The notes: generated by a model not told the origin, from the sequence alone. A stretch of DNA of 64,000 nt from Stemphylium vesicarium (GCA_004380135.1 QXCR01000023.1:127224-191223), one strand, 5' to 3'. Positions 9,603 to 20,873 are shown, counted from the stretch's first letter. Program-made: numbers and translations.

Positions 9603-10974
9603 CAACAACGCAACAAATGATTGGTTTCATCATATTCTGGATATTTTCCTTCCCATTTCTCTTCATCCGACCAGAGCGCTTCAAGAAGCCGTTCTTCTTC
9701 AGTCTCGGCTGCGGCATCGCAATGCTATAATGATGATATGGTCGCTCTCAGTCGCCAAAGGCGTCGGTTCGGTGTTCTACCAAGGCCAAGACGTGGCTCA
9801 CGCATCACGATTCAGAATTTCTTGGCTGATGATGACGGGGCTGAACCAGGCCATTGGCCAAAAGGCTGCTGGCATGACGAACGAGAGTGATTTTTCGCGA
9901 TACGCCAACAGTCGTTTTGCTTTTGTTCTGGGAACGTGCTCGGTGCAGTAGTTGGTCGGTATCTTTGTTTCACCAGGTGGCCTAGTTACGACAGCTGCAT
10001 GCCAGATTATCTACGGCGAGATCTCCTGGAACCCTCCCGATTTGATGGAAGTTATGATGGAAAGTAAGTTGAAAAACGCTCATGCTTAGATGGCGAGAGA
10101 GACTTACATGCAGCCCAGATGGAAGTGCTTCCTAGGCCTCCCGAGCCGGTGTCTTCTTTCTAGCTCTCGCGTTCACCTTCGCCATTCTCTTCCAAAATGT
10201 TTTTGGAAACGCAGTAGCTGGTGGAATCGACCTAGCCGGTATCTTTCCCAGATACGTCGGCATTCGCAGAGGCGCGATTATTACATTCACAGCAGCTTGG
10301 ATTTTCCAACCATGGCAGCTCGTCAACAAAGCTGCTACATTCGTCACGGTACTCAGCTCCTTCTCCGTCTTCTTGGCGCCGTCGATTGGCGTCATTGTAT
10401 GCAATTACTTCTTCATCCGCCGACAGAAGATCAGAATAAATCACCTCTATCCCCCGAACGCTCAGGCTATTGGTTCAGTCATGGATTCAACTGGCGTGTC
10501 GTTCCTTGCTGGATAGCCGGCTGGGCGCCGACCATCGGCGGTCTCATCGTTAGTGCTGGCGGTATGACCAGCGCGCCCTAGCCACTGTTCCAGCTTTACT
10601 ACACGTCCTTTTTCACCAGCTTCAGCATTTCTTTCACTTCTTTCTATGTTGTTACCCTTCTCTTCCCTGTCGAAGGCGCTTGCGAGCTTGACGAATACGA
10701 TGACTGGGCTACGTTCTCGCCAAAGGAAGCCAATAGACTAGGGTTGACACAAAACGAAAATGCAGAAGAATTAGTCCACACGCGTTTTGGCGCTTCTGGG
10801 TATCAGAAATCGTCCAACGCAACATTTAGAAGAAGGCAAGTACGCTGCGAAGAGTCATGTACCAATGGAGATCACGGTCGGACCCGAAAAGCCCTAGGGA
10901 TGAATGCAAGAGACAATCGAGAGTTTACACAACAATCTAATACAGTATCTAAGCTGTCTACAAAGCGAGAATGA
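9603..10974 (+). pseudogene. NCS1 nucleobase/hydantoin:cation symporter, truncated and frameshifted
   Basis: Remnant of a twelve-helix NCS1 permease (uracil/allantoin/purine/hydantoin transporters of the plasma membrane). Homologous segments follow one another in different frames: IGFIIFWIFSFPFLFI (about 9618), then ISWLMMTGLNQAIG...SDFSRYANS (about 9820-9915), LVGIFVSPGGLVTTAACQII (about 9953-10015), NAVAGGIDLAGIFPRYVGIR...CNYFFIRRQKIRINHLY (about 10210-10450), YWFSHGFNWR...GWAPTIGGLI (about 10468-10550) and, after an in-frame TAG near 10579, PLFQLYYTSFFTSFSI...ELDEYDDWATFSPKEANRLG to a stop at 10974. Several frameshifts and stops separate these segments, and the first four or five helices are missing. 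A functional transporter is not possible. Its 5' truncation faces that of the DUF917 remnant. Confidence 0.75.
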
Positions 10975-11019
10975 TTCCAAGGAAACATGGCGTAATCAAC
11001 CAATCTGCTCAACCAAGGC

Positions 11020-12999
11020 TCACATCGTCTTTCTTGCAACTGTCTTCTTCAAAGCTCCTTTCACTCCTACACTCTTGCTCTGTGGCTTTGGCGTAGCCTC
11101 CGCCCGAGGCACCGGCTGGCAAACCTGTTCGAGCGTATCTATCATCTCAGGTTTCAGTACCCAGAGCTGAGTCTTCTCGTCGAACATATAAGGTTTTTGC
11201 ATGATCCATTCTTGCCACTTCCGCGCGACTTTGACAGCATGCACCTCGTTCTCGCGGAACCACTCAATATGAGTCCTTCCGCATCCTTCGCATTGTCTCT
11301 GCTCCCGACACTCCTTAAGCTCAGTATGTATGAGCGTTTCAACACGTTGCACGTGCGGCATGTCTTCCTGGCTTCTGTCATCCATGGAGAGATAGCTATG
11401 CACGCGCTTGCATCTCGAGTTCCAGTCTTTTAAACGTCTCGCTAGATTGTTTGTCCGCCCAATCTTTACCTTCCCGAAGTGCTTCTTGTCCCAGAAAATG
11501 TATATGAAGCCCTCAGAATGGTCGCTGGGTTTCAAGGGTTCTTGTATCTCTTGCTGGAGGGCTTCGGATACGGATAGATCCATGGTGCGTCTCTCCAGGA
11601 AAGGCCTGAATTTCAGGGAATATGACGTTTTCACTTTCGGCAGTGCGCTGTTCGATTTTGTCATAGAACGCGGGGCCACCTTGAGGCTTACAGTGACGCA
11701 ACTAGATGATGTAGGCGGAATCGAGGGGGGTTCAACGTGTTTCGTTGAGACTTCTGGATTGGATATGGCATCAAGCCATTGGTCGATGTCTCGACGATCT
11801 TCGCTCAACACATCAGTGATACCAACGAGTAGCATCTGAAGTTGGTCGATCCTAGCTCCCGCTTTCAGTTGCTTCAATACGACGTTCTGATGTAAATGGC
11901 ACATGGTCGTCTGTACGAGACTCTCGATATACTGGATCATGGTGTCATAACGGCCTTTCTCTTTGCATGCTACTAGTCTCTCGAATTGGGTACCAGCGGC
12001 GTTACCATGGCCTTTAGATTGGTAAGCACATCGCCTGGAGGCATCACCCCCGAGTGAAGCAACGCAAAGATACGCGCTCATACGCAATCTGGTCTGAACG
12101 CTGAATGGTAAAATAAGCTCGAGTAGTTTTTTGTGCTTATTACCGGCAAATTTGGCTTTCTCAAGGTCGCTTGGAACCAAGGGTTGCTGCGTATCGTCCT
12201 CAGGTACTTGGCGAGGACAGGCATTGCCGGTTTTGGAACGAGTCCGGGAGCTGACAGGCTTTGGCTCCTCGAACGAGAACGTCGAGGAAGGGTTAAGGCA
12301 ATATTGAGTTTGCGCAGTCGGGGCATTGGTTTTTGAGACTAAGTACTACGTCAGACAGACTCATAATTGACATCGAGTAAACGGAGACATACTCGCTTTA
12401 AGCTCTTGAGTGAGATTTCGAAAGAGCTTTTTGGGCTGGAACTCCTCATCATCCAGCTTTGTCTTGTTTTCGCTGCTTGATACGCGGTCGAAAATTGTTT
12501 GAGTGTCCGATGCTTTGAACACCGCTATCTTTGCAGCGGAATCACTTCCGAGGGAATGGCTCAGGGGAGTCGGCGGCGTAAAGCACGTGAGAAAGTTGTT
12601 TGTTAAAGCTCGGCTGGATGAACTACAAGGCGTTTTGGGTTCATCCCAGGTGTCGTTGACAGATCCTGGGGTAGAGCTGAGTGATGCAGTTGTTGGGGGC
12701 GTCAACCAAGCGATGTTTGGCGAGTCGAACAACGACGCAAGGTCTGGACCAGTGTTGACTTGACCAATGCTCGAAGGAAAAAAGGCCCACTGTTCGACCG
12801 ACGAGTCTCTTCCAGCCTTTGGGGTATGCTGAGAGTGAAGCGATCGCTTAGATCCGACAGTGCTGGCTTTCGTAGGGCCCTGGCCCTGGCCGAACTGGTA
12901 AGCAAATGCGCTTCCGCCACGACTGCGTATTGTATCGGCCTTTGACCTGTCGGCATGTGGAGACATCTGAGAGGCTGAATGAGAAATTTTGAAGGCCAT
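11020..12999 (-). CDS. T5orf172 (GIY-YIG-like, DUF1766) domain protein 1
   Basis: Two exons, 12393-12999 and 11020-12338, with a 54-nt intron (GTATGT...CTTAG, phase 1) give 641 residues. The N-terminal 350 residues are Ser/Thr/Pro-rich and probably disordered. A helical middle part follows, then a C-terminal T5orf172/DUF1766 domain at about 475-600, starting EGFIYIFWDKKHFGKVKIG with RTNNLARRLKDWNSRC, the pattern of the GIY-YIG superfamily. Further on, CEGCGRTHIEWF looks like a small metal-binding knuckle. The tail is basic (KPQSKSVGVKGALKKTVARK). The domain is known from phage T5 Orf172 and many fungal proteins and is thought to bind or cut DNA; no function is established for the fungal forms that I know of. 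A second member lies about 1.8 kb further right on the plus strand. Confidence 0.78.
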
Positions 13000-14796
13000 G
13001 CTTGCTGTGGACTCGAAATTGAAGAGTGCAAAATAAGAGAGTGATGAGGACTGTAGACGAAGATGGGAGATGCTGATCTAATGGTTCTATTGATGAGCCC
13101 AAGATCCTCCACTTGTACCTTCAAATTTATATGGAAACATATCTCCTACCAGATATGTCCCATCATCTCAAATTGCTCATAGCTTTGAAGGCTGGGTGTC
13201 GGATCCAAACCGCCGTCTTGATCGAACCATGGGGGTAGCCAAGAGGGCTGTGCGGTCGTCGCATTGCAAAGCCACATTGCTGTTATTAGTACGTAGGATC
13301 CGTTCTGAAACGAAAGCCGTAGAGTACGTGTATGTTCGGCGATGTGTGGGGTCAAAGTTGTTCGGGCGGGCTGGTCGCCTGAGCCGTGCCGCAGAGCCGC
13401 AGGCCAGCGGCTATCCACTGGCTCCCGTGATCTCCAAGGTCGCGTTATTGCGCCATGCTTAAACCTAAGTTTGTAAACTATGCTAGTCGAACGTTGTGGG
13501 TATTGACTCTTCGTAATACGCTCTCGCGGTAGTAGAATTTTCAAGCGTGGCATGCAACACATCTTGGTTGCGCTTCGTTCCTATCGAGCATCACTGTTAT
13601 CAACTTGGCCCCATCTAGAAACACGCGCACAGAACATATCTCACGTTGCTGGTCAATGCATTGTGTAGATGCCTGGCACGTATGTGCTCTTTGCCAAGTC
13701 AATCTTGTTTCGAACGTGATCCTACGGAACACGTGGCACAGGGTACCCGACTCGTGTTACTTACCATTGCCTAATTTCTGAACCTGACGTGGGGTCGAAG
13801 CGATCCTCCTAGTCTTACACAGATAATGGATCGCGCCGACGGCACCAGAGGTAAGGTGAACATTGCTCGTGACGTGCCCCGGTAAGTACGGTCCTAGAAA
13901 GAGGATTCAGGGGTCGCGAATTCCAAATGCAGAATTGGCGAGCCTAGTGAGCTCGCAGCGGAACTGCGCAGTGCCCGCGAAATGCATAATTTCGTGTCTC
14001 CAGGACGTCTTCATGACAGCTGCCATGTTTCTGTATGGTGCACGGCGAGGCTGACGGAGGATAGCTCTTCGCCGAGGTGGAGATGTGGTCATGTCAGAAA
14101 ACGTGGGTGCGGAGCACGCTAATCACCCCACACGGAATGCCGGCAACGGAGCCTAAACGTTTGCACCTTCATCCCCTTCCAAACGACGCCTTCCGCACAC
14201 GACACACAAATCCCACTTTTGAATTCATGGCGTGCTGAGAAGAAGCAGATGGAGAATGTCACTACGAGCTTGTAGTTTACAAACAGTACCAGTCATGGAC
14301 GCTTTCCGATGGGCTCGCTATCAGCTACAGGAATCGATCGATTGAACCCAGAAGGGCTATCGAAAGAGTGCACTCTCTCATTGCAACAATCCTTGATTTT
14401 ATGTCTGTTTCAGCGCCAGCTGCGCAGTCGTATCTCGCGTATGGTACGTGCGGGAAGCGATTATCTGAGCCGCTCAGCCTCGCGCCCATGCACCCCTATT
14501 CCATGCAGCTACAGTCTGGGGTTCCAGACACGCGAAGGAACAGACATCCCCTTGATTCATTGATTTCATACTGTAATTGGCACATCAAGCGAACATTTCA
14601 AGTTATATGCCCGTTCGTGCAGCAGTGCGTTTGACTTTACGGTAAGCTAGGGGCACTGCCTCGGAATAACTCTGCTGTTTGCCGCGTCCCCAGAGATGGT
14701 ATACAAATATTAGTCGCATCGTCTCATCACAGGTATTTTCTATCATACCTCCCATTCTTTCCAATCTTGACTGCGCCAAGGCCTCTTCTCACCACA
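13000..14796. other. 1.8-kb region between the two T5orf172 genes (divergent)
   Basis: The two T5orf172 genes are transcribed away from each other, so both promoters must be here. The middle holds short open frames with no recognised domain, including a minus-strand one at 13146-13562. There is no clear repeat. A TATACAAATAT stretch near 14700 could serve the right-hand gene. Confidence 0.4.
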
Positions 14797-16272
14797 ATGA
14801 CTCGTCGGACCTCTCTTGCTCCCACTATGGCCGACAAAACCGAGGATCGGAGGCGTAGGCGAACTGCAGATGCTCGTCTGGAACCTTTCACTGAGCATCC
14901 GTGTTCTCTTACGTCAGCTCCGTCGAGCGAAATTGGCTCCTCAGCAGCAACGCCCTTAATTACATGTTCGGATGACGACACGGATGATACAGCCCATCGT
15001 CGGTCACGATCGGATAAGAAGGATTCGAAGAAAACTCCAGTGAGGAAGCCTGAAGTCCAGTTTGCAGGAACCTCTGGCCGGCTCGAGAACGTGACTATCT
15101 ATGGTTCCACGGTCAGCGAGGGTTGTGCTCGTCGATCTGCTGGAAGCGAAGGCGATGCTAGCCCAAGTCCACGTCGACCACAATCCTTTTCCTACTGTGG
15201 CAGACCTTATCTCAAGCTCGGCTGCATGCGCAACCATCAAGAACATTGCGACAAATGCAAAGCCGCGCAGGAGAAGGACAAAGAGACGACTGGAGGCGCG
15301 CAGGAGATTCCGGAGGGAAGCGCAGCGTCTGACACAGCAGAAGCATTACCAAGCAGTGCACTCAGGATTCCAGGTGGCAAAGACGACCGGAAAAACGATG
15401 ACCGAAAGGAGACTGAGACGTATCACAGCCGCGAAGAGAAGCCTCTGGACAATAACGATACTACCACGCAGATGGTGAGCCTAAACCTTCAGAAAGCTGC
15501 TAGCACCAGACTTGGGGAAAATGAAGGGGAGGGGTACTTATACATCTACCACGACACTAAGGGTGGTCTCATGAAGATTGGCTATTCCAACGACCCCCAA
15601 AAACGCGAACAACAACACAAGAAGTGCGGACGGGACTTGCTCAACATACACATATCCAACCGCATCAAATTGATGAAGCGGGCGGAACGACTAGTGAAGC
15701 TCGATCTGAGTCACGTCTGCCGCCCTTGGTACTGCGCTAAATGTCAACGCACCCACAAGGAGTATTTTGAAGTCGGTGAAGACAAAGCAAAGATGATTGT
15801 AGACAGATGGGCTGACTGGATCAACAATTGCAAACCCTATGATCAGACTGGAGATCTGCTACCGATATGGAGTCACTTGCTTCATTACGATAGAGTTCCT
15901 GCGCGCGGAATAGGTTCGCATGACCATGAAGCCCGATGGGCTCACTGGAAATGGGTCTTGTCAGCGCCCTCGGCTGACGACGTCGCCCGGTTCGATAAGC
16001 TATCTATTCCGCCCAGCAAGCATGTCCGCGGCGGTAAACAGGCGGTTACAGCAAAGCGAGACGATAACGATGAGACAGATCGTGGTTCCCAATCCCTCTC
16101 ATGGCGAAACGGACACCGCTCGGTCGACGCTGCCATCCTTACGTCACTCAGGCCGATGAGGCACATAACGGTGGATCGGAAGAGTCGAACCAGATACTCC
16201 ATGACCTTCGAGGTGGAGTGTCGAGTACGCCAGGTTTCAGAGAGAGATTCTGTCGATCGGTCGTCACAGTAA
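14797..16272 (+). CDS. T5orf172 (GIY-YIG-like, DUF1766) domain protein 2
   Basis: Single exon; the ATG at 14797 (CACAATGA context) gives 491 residues, and an in-frame ATG at 14827 is an alternative. The first 110 residues are charged and low in complexity. At about 130-155, YCGRPYLKLGCMRNHQEHC resembles a small C2HC/C2H2-type zinc knuckle, followed by DKCK. The T5orf172 domain is at about 244-350, beginning EGYLYIYHDTKGGLMKIG and YSNDPQKREQQHKKCG, with conserved AERLVKLDL and CAKCQRTHKEYFEVGEDKA, then WADWIN. The CxxCxRTHxE(W/Y)F knuckle is shared with the divergently placed gene at 11.0-13.0 kb, so the two are paralogues, but identity outside the domain is low. The last 90 residues are not recognisable. 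It probably acts in the nucleus on DNA, but that is inference from the domain only. Confidence 0.78.
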   Translation: MTRRTSLAPTMADKTEDRRRRRTADARLEPFTEHPCSLTSAPSSEIGSSAATPLITCSDDDTDDTAHRRSRSDKKDSKKTPVRKPEVQFAGTSGRLENVTIYGSTVSEGCARRSAGSEGDASPSPRRPQSFSYCGRPYLKLGCMRNHQEHCDKCKAAQEKDKETTGGAQEIPEGSAASDTAEALPSSALRIPGGKDDRKNDDRKETETYHSREEKPLDNNDTTTQMVSLNLQKAASTRLGENEGEGYLYIYHDTKGGLMKIGYSNDPQKREQQHKKCGRDLLNIHISNRIKLMKRAERLVKLDLSHVCRPWYCAKCQRTHKEYFEVGEDKAKMIVDRWADWINNCKPYDQTGDLLPIWSHLLHYDRVPARGIGSHDHEARWAHWKWVLSAPSADDVARFDKLSIPPSKHVRGGKQAVTAKRDDNDETDRGSQSLSWRNGHRSVDAAILTSLRPMRHITVDRKSRTRYSMTFEVECRVRQVSERDSVDRSSQ

Positions 16273-16996
16273 TGAAGCCGAGTTTTGGTGCTCGACGAAT
16301 AGATCAGTCACATTTGCTCTTTTTCCATATTTTAGTTTTTTCCCGGCTGATGGTTTCCATGTTTTGCTTCTGGTTATTGTTATATAGATATGGTGGCTGC
16401 TTACTAGAGTTGGCGGGGTGTTCGCAAATGTAAAATCATGTCTCATGATAGCTTCAATTCCTGATTAGCAAGATCTTTCATTCCTCTGTACAGAAACAGG
16501 AGTTTGTCCGTCATAGGTCCCATGGAGGAGTCCTGTATTCTGTTAGCGAACAAATGGTCATAGCTTTCCCACCACATACATAAGCGGATCAATTGTCTTT
16601 CTACTCCTGCCTCTCCTATGGAAGTAAAATCATAAAACTTGCGAGTCATTGTGAGAGTTCCGTACTAGCCACCACTCAGCAGCGAGAGTAACATTGAGAA
16701 AGCTACGCTGCCGGATCAGAACGTTTCAGTCCAGCTTCATTCTGAGAAAGCCGCCTACACAGGGAAATTCCAGGGCTGCAGTCAGGGTCTGTGAAGCTGA
16801 CCACCCGGGTGATGCTAAAGGGCTAACCCTATTCGTCTTAGGGGTTTTCTATGTCCATTGCAGCCCGGGCAAAGTGATCAGGCAAATACGTCGCGCTAGG
16901 CAGAAGACATTTTCGTTTTATAAAAGGACCTGATTCTGTAATAATTTAAGATTCAGTCTATCGTTCCAGCATCTTAAACCCCACGACTCCAGCCGC
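16273..16996. other. Intergenic region, convergent 3' ends
   Basis: About 720 nt between the stop of the T5orf172 gene and the stop of the aldo-keto reductase gene, which converge. I see no gene or repeat; it should hold both 3' UTRs. Confidence 0.4.
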
Positions 16997-18094
16997 TCAT
17001 CGGAAGTACGTGGGCGCAGTAGCTTTGGAAGTCATCCAGGCCTCGTCCAACGCCTTAACAACATCATCAGGGAGGGGACCCTTCTCCAGATCCGCAAGGT
17101 TGCCCTCCAGCTGTTTCATGCTGCTTACTCCAATGATAACGCCATCATTGCCGCCCTTGGCGCGAGTCTTCAACTCAGAGTGATGGACGCACCATCTCAA
17201 TGCAATCTCCAGCAGCGTCAGGTTGTGCTTTTGTGCTGCATCTTCGGCAATCTTGAGGGCCTGGAATGTTGCATCTTTGAAGTAACGGTCGCGGTACATG
17301 CTCCCAATACCGGCGGCTTTGGTTCCGAAACGACCGTCGTCGGGCTTGATATCTTTGGACTTGATCTTGCCAGAGAAAAGCCCGCCAGCTAAGGGATTGT
17401 AAACGACGATGTCGATTCCGTACTTGCGGCAGGCGGGGATGAGCTCTGGCTCAATAGCGCGGGCTGGTAATGGTCAGTCGTGGGTTTCATGCAGCGAAGA
17501 GCTCGCTTACTAATGGCGTTATACATGGCCTGGTAGATGGTTGGCTTGACCCATCCTCGCTCTTTGCAGATGTTGTAGACCTCTGCCACTTCCCATGCTG
17601 CAAAGTTTGACAGACCCAAGTTCACAAACTTGCCCTGCTTGTGAAGCTCGTTTACAGCACCAAGCGTCTCTTCGAATGGTACGGAATGGTCAGGCGCGTG
17701 CAGGTAGAAGATGTCAACACAGTCTGCACCCAGCTCCTGGAGACTCGTGTTGAAATGCTCCTTCAGGTGTTCAGGCTTATGGACTCCCGCCTCATAAGGG
17801 TATACCTTAGTGGCGAGGGTGAAGCCGCGATCTTTCCACCCGGCCTGGCGCGTCCATGCCTCTTGCTTGCCGCCAACATACATGCGTGCGGTGTCGATCT
17901 CATCATATCCCTGTGATTGGAAGTAATCGAGATGCTTGGTGAACTCGTCGAATTCTGTTATCCGTGCTCCCTTTGCCTCATCAGGGCCTACGAAGAGTTA
18001 ATGTACGCACTTGAGCCAATAGAAGAGGAACCGTACCAAAGGTCATCAAACCGAGGATGACTCGTTCTTTCGGGTTCTGTGCGATTAGAGGCAT
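16997..18094 (-). CDS. Aldo-keto reductase, AKR7 (aflatoxin aldehyde reductase)-like
   Basis: NADPH-dependent aldo-keto reductase of the AKR7-like group, reducing aldehydes to alcohols in the cytosol. Three exons, 18037-18094, 17511-17987 and 16997-17463, have introns of 49 and 47 nt with GTACGG/GTAAGC donors and TAG/CAG acceptors; the product is 333 residues, normal length. The catalytic tetrad is visible: Asp and Tyr in DEIDTARMYVGG, Lys in FTLATKVYP and His in IFYLHAPDH. LGLSNFAAWEVAEV and IYQAMYNAI are typical, and the cofactor region is near GVIIGVSSMKQLEGNL. The N-terminus ILGLMTFGPDE is the family's usual start. Similar genes occur both as general detoxification enzymes and in secondary-metabolite clusters. 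No cluster is visible around it here. Confidence 0.9.
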
Positions 18095-19853
18095 TGTGTT
18101 TGTTTACGCAGATGTTGTGTAACAGTGGATTGCGGCGCGATGTAGGAGTTGAGAAGCAATTCTCCATCACGAGATGACGCCTGCGGGGTGAGTGCCCCGC
18201 TCGGAAATAGGCTCTACTGTTCTTAATTCCGACATGTTCGCTCCATATACGCCTTCAACCGTTCTGAGCTCATGGCATAACTAGAAAGGGCATTTTCGAC
18301 CAAGAACCAAAGTCGAGTGAGATCGTCATGGAATGGACACTGATTGTCTGAAGAGGGTACGTACCCCTGCCAAGTCGTGCTACCAGAAACAAACTCCGAT
18401 GCGAACCTGTATCTGACTGCAAGTGCCGTCGAAAGTGTCGCGGCAACAGTCGATCTCGGGTTATACCGCAGGGCTATTTCCATGATGATAGATCTATTCG
18501 CAGTCTTCATTGGACGCTCTGCGGCATGGCTCAACACAAGTCGTCTTTCGATAATACGGCACCGCCGATATCGTTCCCTTCTCGGCCCTTACTGCGGCAG
18601 TCTCCACGATAGATGACTCTTCTTTGCCGTCAAGTGTTGCCCCGGTTCATTGAAAGCGCCACAAACTTGTTGGTGAAGAGGCAGTTTCGCGTTGCCATTG
18701 GTCGCCCCCTTTCGGAGCTACCACGGCTCCGTGAACTACTCGCAGCTAGGCGTCATGGCGGAGCAAATGTCTCACGAACGATGTCTGTGCTAACGTTGTC
18801 AGAAGCAGGAACATGCACGTCTCCCGTGGCCGTGCGACCCTTGGGGGCGATGATGGGAGATGGCTGAAACCTTGTGTAGGATCAAAAGCAAACATTCACG
18901 CGTCGTTCCAGCCGGTGGGGCCAGCTCGCACCAATGACGTCGACATAGAGCCGATAACGATAAGAGACCTGGCCAAAACCCGCGCCGGCTAGTCACGCGC
19001 GCATCAGCATGCAGCTAGCATGCACCATCATGCACCATCATGCACTATCATGCACCAGCATGCAGCTAACACACCCATCACTCTGCTACACGCGACTAGA
19101 GCGGTCTTCACATCACCGAACTCTGCACCCAGGATCGTCCCGCAACCGTCCCGTCGTCCTCCTGTACAGCACAGGTGCCACGTAGCAGCGATGCAGGTAC
19201 ACACAGAAACAGCACACAAAGAAGCATAAGCCGCCGGCAAGAGATCGCTGGACCATATAAAGCTGGCAAGCAACCCTGTGCTGCATTTCCAGAGTTCTAC
19301 ACTCCATTTCACAGCAGACTTACGGCTGCAGCGCGCCGCAGTATGAGTCGATCAGCTGGAGCCCGAGGTGTCATGTGGCCCAGTAAGCCACCCTTTGCTA
19401 ACTTGCGAATCAGCCATTCCGTCGCACACCATCAAGCGAGACCTCGTATGATTGGAGCGCAAACTGTCGATACAAGGTACCTTGATTGAATCCTTTCTTG
19501 TTTTAGCTTCAGGCCATGCGCTCTATTGGAATTTGGCCTCCACGCCGCGAATGCGGTGCACTTGCTCCCTTGCCAGGCCCGAACACTCTTTGTCTTCACA
19601 TGATATCATAATTCTCAAGCCCTCTTCCTCTTGTCAAGTGTCTCGTCTTGCGGCGCTAAGTCCCTTGCTCCATTCATTGGTCTGCGTTGTCTGCCTTAAG
19701 TAGCTCGTTGCGTCCCCCATCGTGGACACCTTGGCTTTGTCGCCTATTCCGAACTTCGGCATCCTCATGCATGCTACTACCAACACTCTCAAATACCCTG
19801 ACCGGACCCAAATACTAAGCGCATAGCGATACAAGAATCGCATCTTGGTCGCT
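18095..19853. other. 1.76-kb intergenic region with a decamer repeat
   Basis: No gene is recognisable. A minus-strand open frame at 18223-18537 has a protein-like look, but I cannot match it and its start would be GTG. A 10-bp tandem repeat occupies 19008-19068 (listed separately) and a TATAAA lies at 19256-19261. The right end should contain the promoter of the disordered-protein gene. Confidence 0.4.
19008..19068. repeat. Decamer tandem repeat, CATGCAYYAK type
   Basis: Six imperfect copies of a 10-11-bp unit stand head to tail, starting with CATGCAGCTAG, continuing with four CATGCAcyAk copies and ending with CATGCAGCTA, so the first and last copies match each other. Each unit contains the RY-like CATGCA core, and the flanks contain the palindromes GCATGC and GCTAGC. 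It is not inside a recognised gene. Confidence 0.75.
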
Positions 19854-20873
19854 ATGTGCTGGTCTTTCAACTTTGGCTTTCCTGGGAACAAGAAGCCCAA
19901 GACATCGTCGTCGTCTGACGAGAAGAAGAGACGGGATGCGCCGACGGATAATGCGCTTCGAGGAAAAGGAAAGCCCATCGTTGAAGAATACTCAGAGAAA
20001 CGCGATTCGAAAGAGTCAAGCAGGAAAAGAAGGTCTGGAGACTCTACCCCGCGTTCACCGCGCTCCCCGCGGCGTGAAAGAGAAAGGGAAGAGCACCGTC
20101 CGCGCTCGCAGCGACATTACGAAGATGCCTACCGGAGTCGCGAGTACTACCGTCCGGCTCTGAACTTGGATGCACCGCAGATGCGCCAACTTTCAGTCGA
20201 GCCGGATAGTGTCAATTCATCCCAGGAGGCACTGCTGAACCCACGACCCCACCGAAGTCAACACCATCGACGGCGGCACCCCAAGCAATCGTCGCAAAGC
20301 ACCTTGCGCGGGCGCGGGGCAAAGCGCGATCCTCCACGGCATTCCAAATCAAAGAAGAACATCCGCCCTGAGCCGTCTCGCGGATGGTCCCTCTTTGCGC
20401 CTTCTCCACCAAAGACACCAAGGCGCGAACACCGCAGCTACCAGACTTTGGAATCTTCGCCGCGTAGCCATCGCTCACCACGTCAGCATGATTCTAGTAC
20501 TAGTTCTCAGGCAAGCCCAGAGTCCTCGCGGTCCCAGAACCGCCATCATCGTTCTCGTCAGCACGAACAGTCAGCATCGTCCTCACGCCAAGTTCGTTCC
20601 CGCGCGCCCAACACGACCGCTCGCCGCGTGCCAGACAGACGATTCGCCGTACTTGCAGCCACAAACCAAGCCCTCGAAGAAGTTCGGCAGGAAGCGTTTG
20701 CGCAACCTTCTCCTCCACCGAGGCGTGAGAGGCTGCGTCGCTACGAAGGTGTTACCATACCAACGTCTCAAATTCCTTTCAACTGGGATTGCGTAAGCAG
20801 TTCCCATACATCCGCTGGGCATAGTCAAAGGAGCAGTGAGTCGAGCGGTCGTCAAAGGCGCTCGCGTCGGTGA
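19854..20873 (+). CDS. Hypothetical disordered Arg/Ser-rich protein
   Basis: Single exon of 339 residues from the ATG at 19854. No domain is recognised. The first 15 residues (MCWSFNFGFPGNKKP) are hydrophobic-aromatic with a Cys at position 2 but no N-myristoylation Gly. Almost everything after is charged and low in complexity: many SPR, RSR, HRSR and RREREREE runs, with SP/TP sites that could be phosphorylated. Two more ordered-looking stretches are RRFAVLAATNQALEEVRQEA at about 265-285 and GVTIPTSQIPFNWDC near 305-320, which may be short interaction motifs. Composition resembles RS-rich nuclear or cytoskeleton-associated fungal proteins, but I cannot assign a function. A spliced variant removing part of the frame is possible. 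Confidence 0.6.
   Translation: MCWSFNFGFPGNKKPKTSSSSDEKKRRDAPTDNALRGKGKPIVEEYSEKRDSKESSRKRRSGDSTPRSPRSPRREREREEHRPRSQRHYEDAYRSREYYRPALNLDAPQMRQLSVEPDSVNSSQEALLNPRPHRSQHHRRRHPKQSSQSTLRGRGAKRDPPRHSKSKKNIRPEPSRGWSLFAPSPPKTPRREHRSYQTLESSPRSHRSPRQHDSSTSSQASPESSRSQNRHHRSRQHEQSASSSRQVRSRAPNTTARRVPDRRFAVLAATNQALEEVRQEAFAQPSPPPRRERLRRYEGVTIPTSQIPFNWDCVSSSHTSAGHSQRSSESSGRQRRSRR

Noticed and set aside
18223..18537. Minus-strand open frame as a short gene
   Set aside because: It starts with GTG, has no recognised domain, and no splice-linked upstream exon with an ATG was found.
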